This document shows positions 1-10,884 of a stretch of 64,000 nucleotides of DNA, in pieces. The number at the start of each line of letters is the position of its first letter. Position 1 is the stretch's first letter. The notes beneath the pieces were generated by a model. It did not search any database, had not been told where the DNA came from, and saw only the letters and a program-made list of their open reading frames with translations. The stretch comes from Selaginella tamariscina (Eukaryota; Streptophyta; Lycopodiopsida; Selaginellales; Selaginellaceae): positions 814,046 to 878,045 of the forward strand of contig PUQB01000027.1 of the NCBI GenBank assembly GCA_003024785.1, in the 5' to 3' direction. Both the position numbers and the translations under genes were made by a program.

Positions 1-1130
1 CTTATACATTATTTTCACTCTAAATCTACATTAAAAAACAGTTTTTTTGATGATTTAATTTATAATATATTAAGTAAATATACATAATTCAATTAACATA
101 TATACATAACAAAACGTATTTACATCAAAGTAAATTATTATAAATAAAACCTGAATCTACCCTAGTTATACTCGTAGTCTTAATTAATGAAGATATATAC
201 AAATCAAAGGGTAAACAGTTTATATATATATTCATGACAATCGAATTTCACTTTACAATATCCCTTTTTCAAATATATAGTGCTATTTCAAAGTAAATGT
301 ACAATTAAAAATTTTCAATTTGAATTTAAAATTAAATTAGATATAAATTAGATTTTAAATCACCATGAAAACATTTTAGTTAATTTCATTTAAATGAAAT
401 GATGAAGATATTTTTTAAATAGAAAGTGAGATGTTATTTGCACTTTTCGACACATTTTTACCCGCCACATTCCTGACCTGCATATATAAAGAAACATATA
501 TTAAACATGCTCATATATATATGTATATATGTTGTATGCATACACACACGTCTATGTGTGTATGTTAAATATCCATCTTTCCATGGTTACATGTTTGTAT
601 TCTTCACTTTCTCTCTTCTTGTTCCTCACTCAGCTGAGTTGTTTATATATCCCTTCTACGATGAATATATTATATATATATAGTATTAATTTTAATTATA
701 TTTCAATATCAATTAGATTTGCCATTTATGAGTTTTAACATATTAAATTTCATTAGCAATAAATGAATTATATAACATAAAACCAAATTACGTACAAATA
801 TCCTTAAGAGAACAAGGGAAGAATTCATAACCTACGTATATATCCTCAAACTTTGATTTAACACTTCATTGTATTAAATGTTCAATATTTTAAATTAGAA
901 AAATTAATTTAATATATTCGTAAATAGTATTAATAAAAAAGTGTTAGTAAATGTCATTATTTTTATATAACTTAGAAATGAAATTATTAAATTCTTATTG
1001 ATTTTTCTAAATGATATTATATGTCAATTTGAAATTTCTAAGGGCAAATGTACATTCCAGGAATATATATGTAATTCTCATTAAGAAAAACAAATTTTTC
1101 CATTTAGATATGCATTTAAAGAATGTTTGT
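1..1130 (-). repeat. dispersed AT-rich repeat A, copy 1 (inverted)
   Basis: Reading the minus strand from 1130 down to 1 follows 49230-50990 closely. For example, the tract around 400-480 matches 50296-50345, and 60-180 matches 50880-50990. The same family recurs at 54420-55102. The match continues on the far side of about 1.5 kb at 2646-2835, so this copy is interrupted. No coding capacity or terminal structure was seen. Confidence 0.75.
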
Positions 1131-2645
1131 ATATAATATTTATGAATACAATGTTCCATACAGAAACTATATATAATAGTGAGATAAATATTACTACTGA
1201 TACACAATATTATTTACTTTTCAGAAAATGATATATGTGTATAACTTATGAATATCTTAAAGTATATATTTACACTTTGAGAAAATATATGAAGCATATA
1301 CTGGAGTTTAGAAATTGCACTGTCAAGTTGCTGTTAATGTTTTAACTGTTTGATTATTTGATTTTGTTTATTTGATTTTCATTTTTTTCTACTGTTTTCT
1401 TGTTAAAGGTAATTTAACTCTTTTTTTCCTAAATTAATTAATTTAATTAAATAAATAAACTAGTCATATTCTTAATAAACACTGATAATACATCACACCT
1501 TGTTACTGGTCCAAAGTATGCACCGGTGATGGTTTTAAGATAACAATATAAATAAATATTTTACTTATTAATAAAAATAAATAAAACATGATGATATTAA
1601 TCTTATATATAGGTTCATACATGCAAAGTTAATAAATAACATGTGAAATGTTAATATAAGTGTAAAATCTTAATATTAAAATTAAAATTTTACAATTTAA
1701 CAAAAAATAATTTATTATAAACCTTGATGGTTATTTAAGAGTTTTAATTAAAAGTGTTAATTAATGAATTTATTAAATTTCATTAAAAAAAGTTTATGCT
1801 TTGTTATTTATTTTTAAAACCATTCTCTTGCTTTTTTTTAATCATGAAATATTAGTTTTCTTAATTCTTTTTTTAAAATATTCTGGTTGTTCATTAAAAG
1901 TATTTTTAGTAAACTAAAATACTTTAAAAGTACCTTTTTCTTAAATTTCATTCTTACACACGATATTTATTTTTGGTTTCATTAAAATTATTTTTTTCTT
2001 CTTAAATTTAAATCCTTTTTAATTCTTTTTAGTTATTTTTAAGTTTTAAATGTTTTACTTGCACTTTTAACATTATCTTATTATTAATAATTATAAATGT
2101 ATAGGTATTTATTTTTTTGTTGTTATTATAACAAATTATAAAAGGAATATGATTGAACAATATTTAACTTTAAGTACTTCCCAATTAATTTTTATAGATT
2201 TCGTATTATTTTATATTTTAATATATTTATTTAAGTTCCATTAAATTTTAATAGTCAAGTTTTCTTTTTTGAATTACTTTTATTTTTTTATTGATTTCTT
2301 TTGAAGCTTTTTCAAAACTTATTTTTAATTTTTTAATTCACCTGCTGCTACTTCTTCACTGCTCTTTCCAACTCCATATGCTCCAGCCGCGCTACTTACT
2401 CTGGATTTAACTGTATTGTGTTGTTCAAGAACAACACATTTTTTTATCTTGTTTAAAATGGATTTAAAAATGTTTAATTTTTTAATTGTTCATTTATGAA
2501 AATGTTTGAATTTTTTAAAGAAGCATATATATATATATTTATGTTAGGATGATTGTGTTAATTAATATAGAGTTTTATTGAAGTATATTATTTTGTTTTT
2601 ATATTTGAGAAGTCCTCATATTTTTTTAAGCTATTAAAGTTTAAA

Positions 2646-2835
2646 AATGTTTGTAAATTAAATTTAAATAATTTCTAGTTAGCTTATGTTTTTAGACTTC
2701 TAATTTGTTTCTTTATAATAATATTTAGTTATTAAGATTTTAATATATCCTCAAACAAATAATTTTAAAAGAAACAAACATATTAAAATCATAAGTAGTA
2801 AAATGTATTGTAATTTAAGTGATTATGTTAATAAA
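2646..2835 (-). repeat. dispersed AT-rich repeat A, copy 1 continued
   Basis: This is the reverse complement of about 49060-49230, including the shared stretch around TCTAGTTAGCTTATG. It is the displaced remainder of the copy at 1-1130, separated from it by 1132-2645. Confidence 0.7.
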
Positions 2836-3869
2836 AAATATAAGGTAATGAAGTTTAATTAATAATTATTTAAATTAAATATTTCAATAATAATTTTTTT
2901 ATAGTTTATTTTACGAAGATGTTACTGTTTCATTTCAAGTTTATTATGAAAATGAAAATATGTAAAGACTTTTCTAAATAGGTGAGAAAACAAATTTATT
3001 TATTTAATTAATGTTAATATCAAACACACAATGTTATATTAGATGTATAATTAAGAACATAAAAAAAGATTTTAAAATAAAAAATTAAATTTATAAAATT
3101 TAGAATTTATATGAAAAAATTCAAAAAATTTCATTGAATTATTTCATATTATTTTTTTAATTTATTCATTTTGAAATCATTTGTTCAAGTTAAATCAATC
3201 CAACATGTATTTATGCAAGAATAAAGAGGTGTATGAATAATTATAAGGATTTTATAATTAAATTATTTTTTAGAACCTAATGTTTAACAAGATAATAATA
3301 TTAATAATAATTAAACTTTTGATTCAGCTATTGGTACAACAATAAAGCATATTTTAACATGTAATAAGGCTCTTAGCATATACATCCCTCTTAAATACAT
3401 AAGTTTGTTAAGGAATGTATATATTAAAGAACTTTATTACATATTAAAACACAAACCTTATTATTTACACTGAAGACCAAATTATAATCTCAATTAAAAG
3501 TTGTCCAACTTAATAATTTATAAGAACTTATCGATTGATGTTTTCGTCATAAAACTAAATCAATAATTTTTTTACTCTATAAAACAATAAATTTAATGAA
3601 GTAAAATATAAAACTTTAATAATAAAGAACAATCATAATTATTTTTAAATCAAAACTGAAGAATATAACTAATTAATACTTTATAATTTATTGCATCAAA
3701 AAAATCATCTACAACTACCTGTATATTCATTGAAGTAGTACATTCTTGAAACCATATTCTTAAACTGAGTTTCAGTGCTGACTAAACACACCAAACAAAC
3801 CTCTTTAACAAGCTTGTGCATCTTGCAAAGCCCTTCAAAATTTAATGCTTGAGGACTTTTCCAAGCGGT

Positions 3870-4345
3870 CTCAACTCAAACCATGCAGCAGGATCCCAAC
3901 ACCTTCTTAATGGTGCAGATATCACGTGTGCATGTGCCAAACTTGTCTCGGATCTATGATATAACGGCATTTACGTTGTCCATTATAGACACGTCTAAGA
4001 GCCGTCTATACGTCTTACATTTCTGTACAAGAAGCAAGTAGACCGTACCACCATCCTCCAGCTCACACAAGCCAACTCATCTGAGTCCACATCGTCGAAT
4101 AAGAACTTGCTCAAAATCATAATACCCTGCTAGAATTGTACAGCGTCCGTCATTAGTTGCCTCAACCTGTCCTCCTCCAGAAGGAAACCCTCTCCCGGGA
4201 ATTCATCAATGGGACGGTGAAGAACCAAACTCATATCTTCAATCTGGAACAAGGCTCTAATCCACACGCGCCATTCAATCTAGAGCTCCAGATTGGAGCT
4301 CTAGATTGAATGGCGGCGTGTGGATTAGAGCTCCATCTGTTCCAA
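3870..4345 (-). pseudogene. decayed protein-coding remnant, family unknown
   Basis: Read on the minus strand, about 4300 down to 4060 keeps one frame for some 75 codons with a single stop. It contains stretches such as IEWRVWIRALFQIEDM and RPIDEFPGEGFLLEEDRL. After a frameshift, another frame continues (KTYRRLLDVSIMDN) with further stops down to about 3880. The region is clearly richer in G and C than its surroundings, as expected of former coding sequence. I do not recognise the family. It lies just upstream of Ty3 element 1 and includes a long hairpin (4254-4332) made from its own sequence. Confidence 0.5.
4254..4332. repeat. long near-perfect inverted repeat (hairpin)
   Basis: The two arms of about 37 bp (4254-4290 and 4294-4332) pair almost perfectly around a 3-nt loop. 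The arms contain GGCTCTAATCCACACGC and CATTCAATCTAGAGCTCC and their complements. One arm is coding sequence of the neighbouring gene remnant, so the hairpin is an inverted duplication of a piece of it. A transcript would fold into a stem of the size seen in young plant small-RNA precursors, but no transcript is shown here. Confidence 0.75.
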
Positions 4346-4944
4346 CACAAACGAACCCTACACCAAAGACATCCCTAATCTCCAAACTGCCACGTGTACC
4401 CGTGCATTATTGACACATCATCAAAGCTGAGTTTCGATTCCTGCAGCATTTGACCTTGTTCAAACATACAATAAACCAAGTGTGAGTTGTTCCTCCGCAC
4501 AGCCACACATATACATGCCCCAAGCCAGTGTCTTCCCATGGGAAACACTTCATATATTATTTAAAAACTCATTTAGTCAGGATCTCGAGATGACAATTAT
4601 TAAACTTTTAATTATTTTCTCTTTGACAAAATTTAAATCAATTTGCAGGCTAATTTATTGTTATGTTTAAATTAGCTTAGTCCCGTATATATCTTAATGT
4701 AACCTACATATTTACCGTAGTTACTTTACATACTTTAAAAAGTTTATAATATATAAAAGTAATATATTATAAACAGAGTTAAATTTGGAATTTACTTTAG
4801 TTCCATTTTGAAATCATTAAGAAACTTTTTATGATTACATTTTCTTAAATAAAATAAAAATGTACATCGAAAACGTGAATGTTTGCTGACGTGGCATTAT
4901 AATTATCACATCCCATCTGTATTTTTTTATAACATTATATACAT
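4346..4944. other. AT-rich spacer before Ty3 element 1
   Basis: No gene is visible. The stretch 4672-4730 carries one copy of a short repeat (tatatcttaatgtaacctac and following) that recurs twice at 11608-11811. The last four bases, ACAT at 4941-4944, are repeated after the 3' LTR and look like the target duplication. Confidence 0.55.
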
Positions 4945-5146
4945 TGTAAATACTGTATATTAGGTAACATACCGTATATAGCATGTGTATATACACACAT
5001 GCGTAGTGACACATGGGTGGTGATCTGGCCCCCATGTGTCAGTGCCACGTGTCACATGTGTGCCACATGGCAGGAGGTCTCCTGTATATAAGCAGGGTTT
5101 TTGTAATTGAATGGGATCTGACATTTTCAATATATCTGCTCTTTTA
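4945..5146 (+). repeat. 5' LTR of Ty3 element 1
   Basis: It begins TGTAAATACTG and ends CTCTTTTA, aligning with the 3' LTR at 10631-10880 (which ends CTCTTTCA). It contains the stretch CACATGGGTGGTGATCTGGC and a TATA-like box (GTATATAAG, about 5083-5091). It is 202 bp long and lacks the 48-bp duplication found in the 3' LTR. Confidence 0.88.
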
Positions 5147-5147
5147 T

Positions 5148-5165
5148 TGGTGGAAGTTGGGTATC
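5148..5165 (+). other. primer-binding site of Ty3 element 1
   Basis: TGGTGGAAGTTGGGTATC begins one base after the LTR. The TGG matches a tRNA CCA end. The first seven bases equal those of element 2's primer site, which matches tRNA-Ala; the rest differs, so this site is either decayed or specific for another tRNA. Confidence 0.6.
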
Positions 5166-5197
5166 CCTTTCTTTTGCCTCTTCCTTTTCTTGTTTCC

Positions 5198-7260
5198 ATG
5201 ACAATGAATATGGAGACGGCTTTTAGCATTATTGCTACTGCTATTGATGCACAAACGAAGTTGTTGAAGCGCTTTGTTGAGGGTTCGTCCTCATCTTCCC
5301 CGCCTGAGCCTCCTGCCGGGGGATCTGCTTCTAGTGCTCCTTTGTCTTCTTCACAGGCCACAAATCCGAGGGTTCGACCTCGATCTTTTTGTGGTGATCC
5401 GGGAGATGATGTATACCATTGGTTTGATCATTTCCAGGTTATTGTTCGTTACCATGGTTAGGATGAAGCCCGTGCTCTAAGAGAATTCCCTACATGTTTG
5501 GAAGGCCCTGCGCTCAAGTGGTATTGTCATAGTTTTTACTATGACTCAACCCTTTACTTTAGGGTTTGACTGTTGTTACCTACCGAGTTGTGTGACGAAC
5601 CCTAGATGTAGTAGGAAACAGGCCCATTTAGTGCACTTGGGTATCTGGTGATGGTCCGGCCGGGTGTCATTAGGTATTTGCAAGAAACTCTAGGTGAAGC
5701 TAGAACTTACCTTCTAGAAACTCTCCCCCGGTTTGACGTTCTAGGTTATAAAGTATAGCTTGTCAAAATAAGGGTTAGGGACACTCCTAGGGTTGACCTA
5801 ACCCTAGGGTTGCCCTAACCCCACGCCCTAATACCCCCGGTTAGGTTTAGGGTTAGGTTAGGACAACCAGTTTCTTTAAGGGCTGGCATTTCCGTGCCAG
5901 CCCACTTACTCATTTAGGTAAACAGGGGGGGGGGGGGGGGTCCGTCACATAAATAAGGTAGAGTATATATAGTGAGGCTTCCTGGGTTCAAAAGAGAGCT
6001 CGTTAACCTCCTACCGGTGCAAGCTAAGCTTGTGTCGTCAAGGTGCAACCCTCTGTTGTGCCGCCCAAACTTCCACACGACAGGGGTACAACCCACCCTA
6101 GGGTTAGACTATCCTTATCGTTGGCAGGATCTTGCCTTTGAGACAAGGGCACGTCACTTCCAAGGAGTTAGCCAGATTCCTTGGTCCGAAAACCTGCTCG
6201 CAAGCTCAAAGGTATTGCCCGAGTTCACGTTCCGCAGGACTAGTGGTTGAGGCCTTGCTCGGCCGCCTCAACCACGCCAAGCTAGGAACGACACCTAAAG
6301 CTCGGCTAGTCCGTGTATCCTGATCCACAAGGTGAGTCTCGTTCGTGGGCTTAGTCAGTTAGGGGTTGGAGTTCCTAAGGCTTGGGTTCCTAATACGGGT
6401 TATTTTACCAGATTCCGTGGGGTTTCCAGAGAGGGGATTCCAGGGTTGGCACCTGGCAAGCCGCCTTTGTGGCACCAGGTAAATACTCTGACATGTATAA
6501 TGGATTGGCTGCGGAGATTCAAGCCAATAGTAATCGGTTAACGGAATGCCTCAAACGTACGTTTGGCAAAGTTGAGGATTCAGATGATGCTTTCCAACAA
6601 CTGCATGCGATACGACAACATCCTGGTGAGTCTGTTATGCGGTTCAGTATTAGGTTCGGGGATTTAGTTCGGCGTGCATATCCTAACATGCCTGAGCCCA
6701 TTAAGCTCGGTATGTTATGGCCAACTATGCGACCCGAACTTGTTCGATTCGTTCGGGCTCTTCGTCCTACCACATTGGAGGAAGCTTTTGCACTAGCTCA
6801 ACGTTTTGAGTTGGTGCCTGGTGAGGGCCGTGTTCCCCTTGGGTTACCTGCTCCTCTTTCAGCGTGCTGATCCAATGGAGGTTGATGCTGCTGCATATGT
6901 GCCCGCACGACAAGCCTTTCGTGGTCGACCTCGGGGCCCACCCCGTGGACCACCTCCACGAAATCGTCCTGCACTGCTCCAGTTCCTGCCCGTGGTGGTC
7001 AAAATCCACGGATTCGTGACAGGAGGAATCGGAACAATGCAGGTCACCCAATCAAGTTCATTGTTGGGCCTGTTGGGCACCTGGACATACTTGGCGGGCA
7101 TGCGATGTGTATCCTGATTGGCGTCCACCACATCCAGGCTGGCGACCATATGTTCCGGATGGTGTACCTGTGGCGGCCATTATGTCTGATGATGAGCTTC
7201 CAGATGATGACGCTCTCTTGCGGTGGATCTGTTGCGGAAAACCAGTAATCGTACGGGCGA
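5198..7260 (+). pseudogene. gag: gag of Ty3 element 1, interrupted
   Basis: The N-terminal part runs from ATG 5198 through the conserved DVYHWFDHF region and reaches an in-frame TAG at 5459-5461. Coding similarity continues to 5524, where a solo LTR is inserted, and resumes at 6499 (DDAFQQLHAIRQHPGES, then the KLGMLWPTMRPELV region). After about 6870 the frame shifts; the zinc-knuckle area and a WRPPHPGWRP tail are still visible. Element 2 has the uninterrupted equivalent at 36254-37204, which fixes the insertion point. The product would have been the nucleocapsid protein. Confidence 0.8.
5525..6493 (+). mobile_element. solo LTR of another retrotransposon, nested in gag
   Basis: This 969-bp insert starts TGTCA and ends TGACA. 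It is flanked by GGTAT (5520-5524) and TGTAT (6494-6498), a 5-bp target duplication with one mismatch. It splits the gag codons for WY from the following sequence, as comparison with element 2 shows. It has no internal coding region of its own. It contains a hairpin at its start (5526-5545), telomere-like AGGGTT/CCCTAA stretches (5765-5865), a stem-loop at 5881-5902, a run of 16 G (5925-5940), and TATA-like sequence near 5963. It therefore looks like one LTR left by recombination between two. Confidence 0.8.
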
Positions 7261-7269
7261 CGGAGGGAT

Positions 7270-7700
7270 CCCGTGCGATGGAAACTCCACCTCCATGCTT
7301 TTTTCCGCTATGCATATCAAGGGTTGCAAGTTCCACCAAATCATCCAGTTTTCACATTTTCTGCACGAGTGAATGATGTTTCAGTCACAGTACTTGTGGA
7401 TACAGGATCTAGTATGTCTTCCATAACTACTTCTCTGGCGCATCGGTGCTCATTACCCTTGAGACGAGCAGATAAGGTCTTGCACATTTTATATGGTAAT
7501 GGGCAGTCTCGTGCAGTATCACAGTACACCACTTCGACTACGCTGGTTATGGGTGCCAACTGTAAGTTTCCCTCTGGGTCTCTTAGGGTTGTCCCTTCCC
7601 AGGTCTTTGACATCATTCTGGGATGTGATTGGTTAAAGCAGTCGAAAGGTACATGTGATTTTTCACTCTCTCCTCCTGTATTACGCTTGGAGTCTGTGTC
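7270..7700 (+). pseudogene. aspartic protease region of Ty3 element 1
   Basis: The retropepsin active site LVDTGS lies at about 7393-7410. It is followed by the flap-side sequence ILYGNG and the C-terminal motif ILGCDWL (about 7612-7635), as in Ty3/Gypsy proteases. It is in one open frame from 7273 to 7767, but no longer in frame with gag or reverse transcriptase. The role in an intact element is cleavage of the polyprotein. Confidence 0.8.
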
Positions 7701-9210
7701 TTGCAGTCTGTTCCTTTACGTCCAGAGAAGTTTGTTGCTGTTTGTATCACGCATACAGCTCCTTTGATTCCGGTCTTGGGGTGGTGTTCATCTCAACAGG
7801 TTCAAATGCCGGATCCGTCACCTGAGTGTCGAGCACACTGCATCGAACAACTTAAGAAACAGTATGCAAGTTTGTTCAAATTTGATCTGTCCCAAGGTGC
7901 ACGTGTGAAGACTCGACACTGTATACCCACCGGCAATGCAAAGCCTTTCAAAGTCCCGGTTCGACGCAGGTCACCAAAGGAGTTATCAGCCATGCGAACA
8001 GCTGTTACTGATATGATTGGTAAACGAGTGTGTCGTCCGTCACGGAGTCCATGGGCATGTGAACCTCATTTGGTTCCCAAGCCTGATGGATCTCTCCGAT
8101 TTTGTGTGGATTACCGACCTCTTAACGATGTTACCATCAAAGATGTCTATCCACTTCCGAACTCTGCCGATCTATTAGATCGTTTGGGTCAGAGTCGATG
8201 GTTTACTAAGTTGGATTTGGCATCAGGATATTGGCAGGTTCCTATGGCTGAGGAGGATATTCCAAAAACGGCCTTCCGGACACCATTTGGTCTTTACGAG
8301 TTTTTGGTCATGCCTTTTGGATTGACTTCAGCTCCTGCCACCTTTCAACGCATGATGGATGAGCTTCTTTCCGATATGCCTGATATCACTGCCGATTTTA
8401 TCGACGATGTGCTCATTCATGGGTCTGGTTCTTGGGAGGATCACATTCGTGATGTACGGCGCGTTCTTGATCGATTTCGAGAAGTTGGCCTGAAGTTGAA
8501 ACTTGAAAAGTGTGTGTTTGGTTCGACCGACACCACTTACTTGGGTTACCGTATATCTCGAGAGGGTTTACAGGTGGATCCAATGAAGTTGCGAGCTGTT
8601 CGAGAGTTCCTCGTCCCGTACAGTACAGGAAGTCCAGCGTTTCTTGGGCACGGTGCAGTACTTGGGTCGATTCATCGATCATCTCACTGATCGAACTGCC
8701 CCTCTTCGGGAGTTAGTTCGTCCACAGGTATCTTTCAGGTGGACTCGCAGGTGTCAGCAGGCATTTGACCAGTTAAAAGAGTTCCTGACAACTCCACCAT
8801 TGCTTCAATACCCAGATTTTACTCGTCCGTTCATTTTACGAGTAGATGCCTCAGATGTTGGTATTGGTGGTGTATTGATGCAAACTGATGCTGTGGATTC
8901 TTCAATTCGACACCCGGTGGCTTACATTAGTCGAGTACTCACGCCGGCTGAGCGGAATTATTCCACTACTGAAAAAGAATGCCTTGCTGCTGTTTGGGGT
9001 TTTGAACGACTTCATGCCTACTTACATGGGAGTGAAACACTTTTGGAGTGTGATCATGCTGCTGTCACTTCCTTATTAAAACGGAAGAATTTAGTGGGTC
9101 GCGTAGCCAGATGGGCATTACGTCTCCAGGTATATAACTTTAAGGTGGTGCACAGGCCTGGGCGAACAATGGTGGATGCGGATGCACTTTCTCGAGCACC
9201 CCTCTCCGAT
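7701..9210 (+). pseudogene. pol: reverse transcriptase and RNase H of Ty3 element 1
   Basis: The reverse transcriptase spans about 7807-8600, with CVDYRPLN, FTKLDLASGYWQ, the FGLYEF and VMPFGL blocks, and the catalytic FIDDVL at about 8396-8413 (F in place of the usual Y). The frame shifts near 8610. RNase H continues in another frame from 8644 with LRVDASDVGIGGVL, the YSTTEKECLA block and DADALSRAP. Two frames are needed, so no functional Pol protein can be read from this copy. Confidence 0.9.
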
Positions 9211-9269
9211 TCCACTTTGCCTGCTCATGCAGTAGCTGCAGCATTCGGTTTGATACAAGCCCCTCAGGT

Positions 9270-10500
9270 ATTCGATGCCGACTTACCATCCTTGGAACAG
9301 TGGCAGGATGCTCAAAAACATGAACCATGGACGAGGCAATTACGCGATGCGTTTGCAAATCCGTCTTCCGAACCTCGGTTTCGACAATATCATGCTCAGT
9401 TTCGACTTCAGGATGGTTTATTGTATTTTATTGGGACAAATCCAGAGGACAGATGGCGTTTGGCTGTACCCTCTACATATGTTCCACACCTTCTTCGAGC
9501 ATATCATGATTCACCTATTGTTGGAGGTCATCTTGGTCACCAACGAGTGTTGGAGAAGCTGCGCCGATCATTTTATTGGCCAGCATGCGTGGTGATGTGA
9601 TCAGGTATATTCAAAGTGTCCCACTTGTCAAACTCGGAATTCCTCTACGACTCGGGCCATGGGGTGTTGGAATCCATCAATGTCTCTCGCCCTTTTGAGT
9701 TAATTGCAGTGGATTTAATGGGACCTTTTCCACGTTCTTCTCAAGGTAACCAGTACATCATTGTTATGATTATTTAACTCGATGGGTGGAGGTTGGTGCT
9801 CTTCCGGATGCAACTGCCATGTCAACAGCTTTGTTTCTGTTCGATAATGTGGTTTTGCAGCATTCTTGTCCAGAGCGGATGTTATCAGACAATGGCCCCG
9901 CTTTCATTGCAGAGGTATTCCGAGTGTTGTGTGAGAGGTTAGGGGTAAAACATTCATTTGCCTCTCCGTATCATCCACAAACTGATGGTTTGGTGGAGCG
10001 ATTGAATCGGACCTTCAAGGGTATGATCTCGAAGTATGTGAACTTCAATCACACGGACTGGGATTGGTATTTGCGATGTTTGAGATTTGCTTATGTAACA
10101 GGCATTCAGAGTTCGATTGGTATCTCTCCATTCAAGGCATTGTATGGATATGATCCTAAGTTGCCTAGTGAATTGGGGTTATCATCGAATCTGCCACGTG
10201 CCGAGGATGCAAAGATGTGGGCTCGACATTTGGATGCTGTTTTGCCTCTTCTGCGTGCAGAGTCTGCTGAACATCTTGGTCGAGCTCAAATGCGGCAGCA
10301 ATCTTCTTACAATGCACGACATCAAATTCCACCAGATTTTGACGGTGACTTAGTCCTGGTACGTTTTCCCAATGACTGCACCTGGGCTTGCAACTGGTTT
10401 ATTACAAGTGGCTTGGTCCCTACCGAGTACTCCGAAAGGTTGGTCCTCAGGTATATCAAGTACAGTTGGTGGGATCTCATGAGGTTGAGATAGTTCACGT
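9270..10500 (+). pseudogene. integrase region of Ty3 element 1
   Basis: The H2 half of the HHCC zinc finger is present (GGHLGHQRVLEKLRRSFYWP, to about 9582). The stretch that should carry the two cysteines is shifted out of frame after 9595. The catalytic core shows AVDLMGPFP in a third frame, then LSDNGPAF (about 9886-9909) and the HPQTDGLVERLNRT block with the catalytic Glu. A C-terminal GPYRVL-like segment follows from 10388 in yet another frame. At least three breaks were seen. Confidence 0.85.
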
Positions 10501-10614
10501 GGTTCGAATGAAACGGTTTGTCGTTCGAGACTCGTTGAGTACATTTGGTCATACCTTAGATGGCCCAGCTCACACGGATCCAGGACCATCAGATCCATCA
10601 CCATCTACACAGCC

Positions 10615-10630
10615 GCAGAGGGGAGGATAA
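10615..10630 (+). other. polypurine tract of Ty3 element 1
   Basis: GCAGAGGGGAGGATAA lies directly before the 3' LTR. It is the expected primer site for plus-strand DNA synthesis. Confidence 0.8.
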
Positions 10631-10880
10631 TGTAAGATACTGTATATTAGTAACATACGTATATACGCATGTGTATATACACACATGCATAGTGACACAT
10701 GGGTGGTGATCTGGCCCCCATGTGTCAGCGCCACGTGTCGCATGTGTGCCACGTGGCAGGAGGTCTCCTGTATATAAGCAGGGTTTTTGTAATTGAATGG
10801 GATCTGACATTTTCAATATATCTAAGCAGGGTTTTTGTAATTGAATGGGATCTGGCATTTTCAATATATATGCTCTTTCA
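10631..10880 (+). repeat. 3' LTR of Ty3 element 1, with internal duplication
   Basis: It starts TGTAAGATACTG and ends CTCTTTCA, and is 250 bp long. It is longer than the 5' LTR because the 48 bp beginning AAGCAGGGTTTTTG just after the TATA-like box are present twice (10776-10823 and about 10824-10871). The two units differ by a few bases. Confidence 0.88.
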
Positions 10881-10884
10881 ACAT

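Larger units (their letters stand above)
1..3860. other. AT-rich intergenic DNA with dispersed repeats
   Basis: I see no coding region here. The stretch is dominated by A/T runs and short TA tracts, and the small open frames have no coding character. Two parts (1-1130 and about 2646-2835) match a repeat found inverted at about 49060-50990. The rest shows nothing I can name. Confidence 0.7.
4945..10880 (+). mobile_element. Ty3/Gypsy LTR retrotransposon 1, degenerate
   Basis: This is a complete LTR element: 5' LTR 4945-5146, primer site from 5148, gag, protease, reverse transcriptase, RNase H and integrase in Ty3/Gypsy order, polypurine tract 10615-10630, and 3' LTR 10631-10880. ACAT flanks both ends (4941-4944 and 10881-10884). 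Protein similarity to element 2 is high along the whole length, so the two belong to one lineage. The integrase precedes the 3' end without a visible chromodomain. Frameshifts, in-frame stops and a solo LTR inserted in gag make it non-autonomous. Confidence 0.93.

Noticed and set aside
529..738. 69-codon plus-strand open frame
   Set aside because: AT-rich composition, hydrophobic low-complexity product, no start context and lies in repeat A.
5148..5165. Element 1 primer site as also tRNA-Ala specific
   Set aside because: Only the first seven bases match the tRNA-Ala of this window; the rest differs too much to claim the same primer.
4835..5361. Minus-strand frames overlapping the 5' LTR and gag
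   Set aside because: They are antisense shadows of the LTR and gag and repeat at the 3' LTR (10598-10864).
5765..5865. Telomere-like AGGGTT/CCCTAA stretches as an interstitial telomere
   Set aside because: The motifs are imperfect, in both orientations and confined to the solo LTR, so they are part of that LTR.
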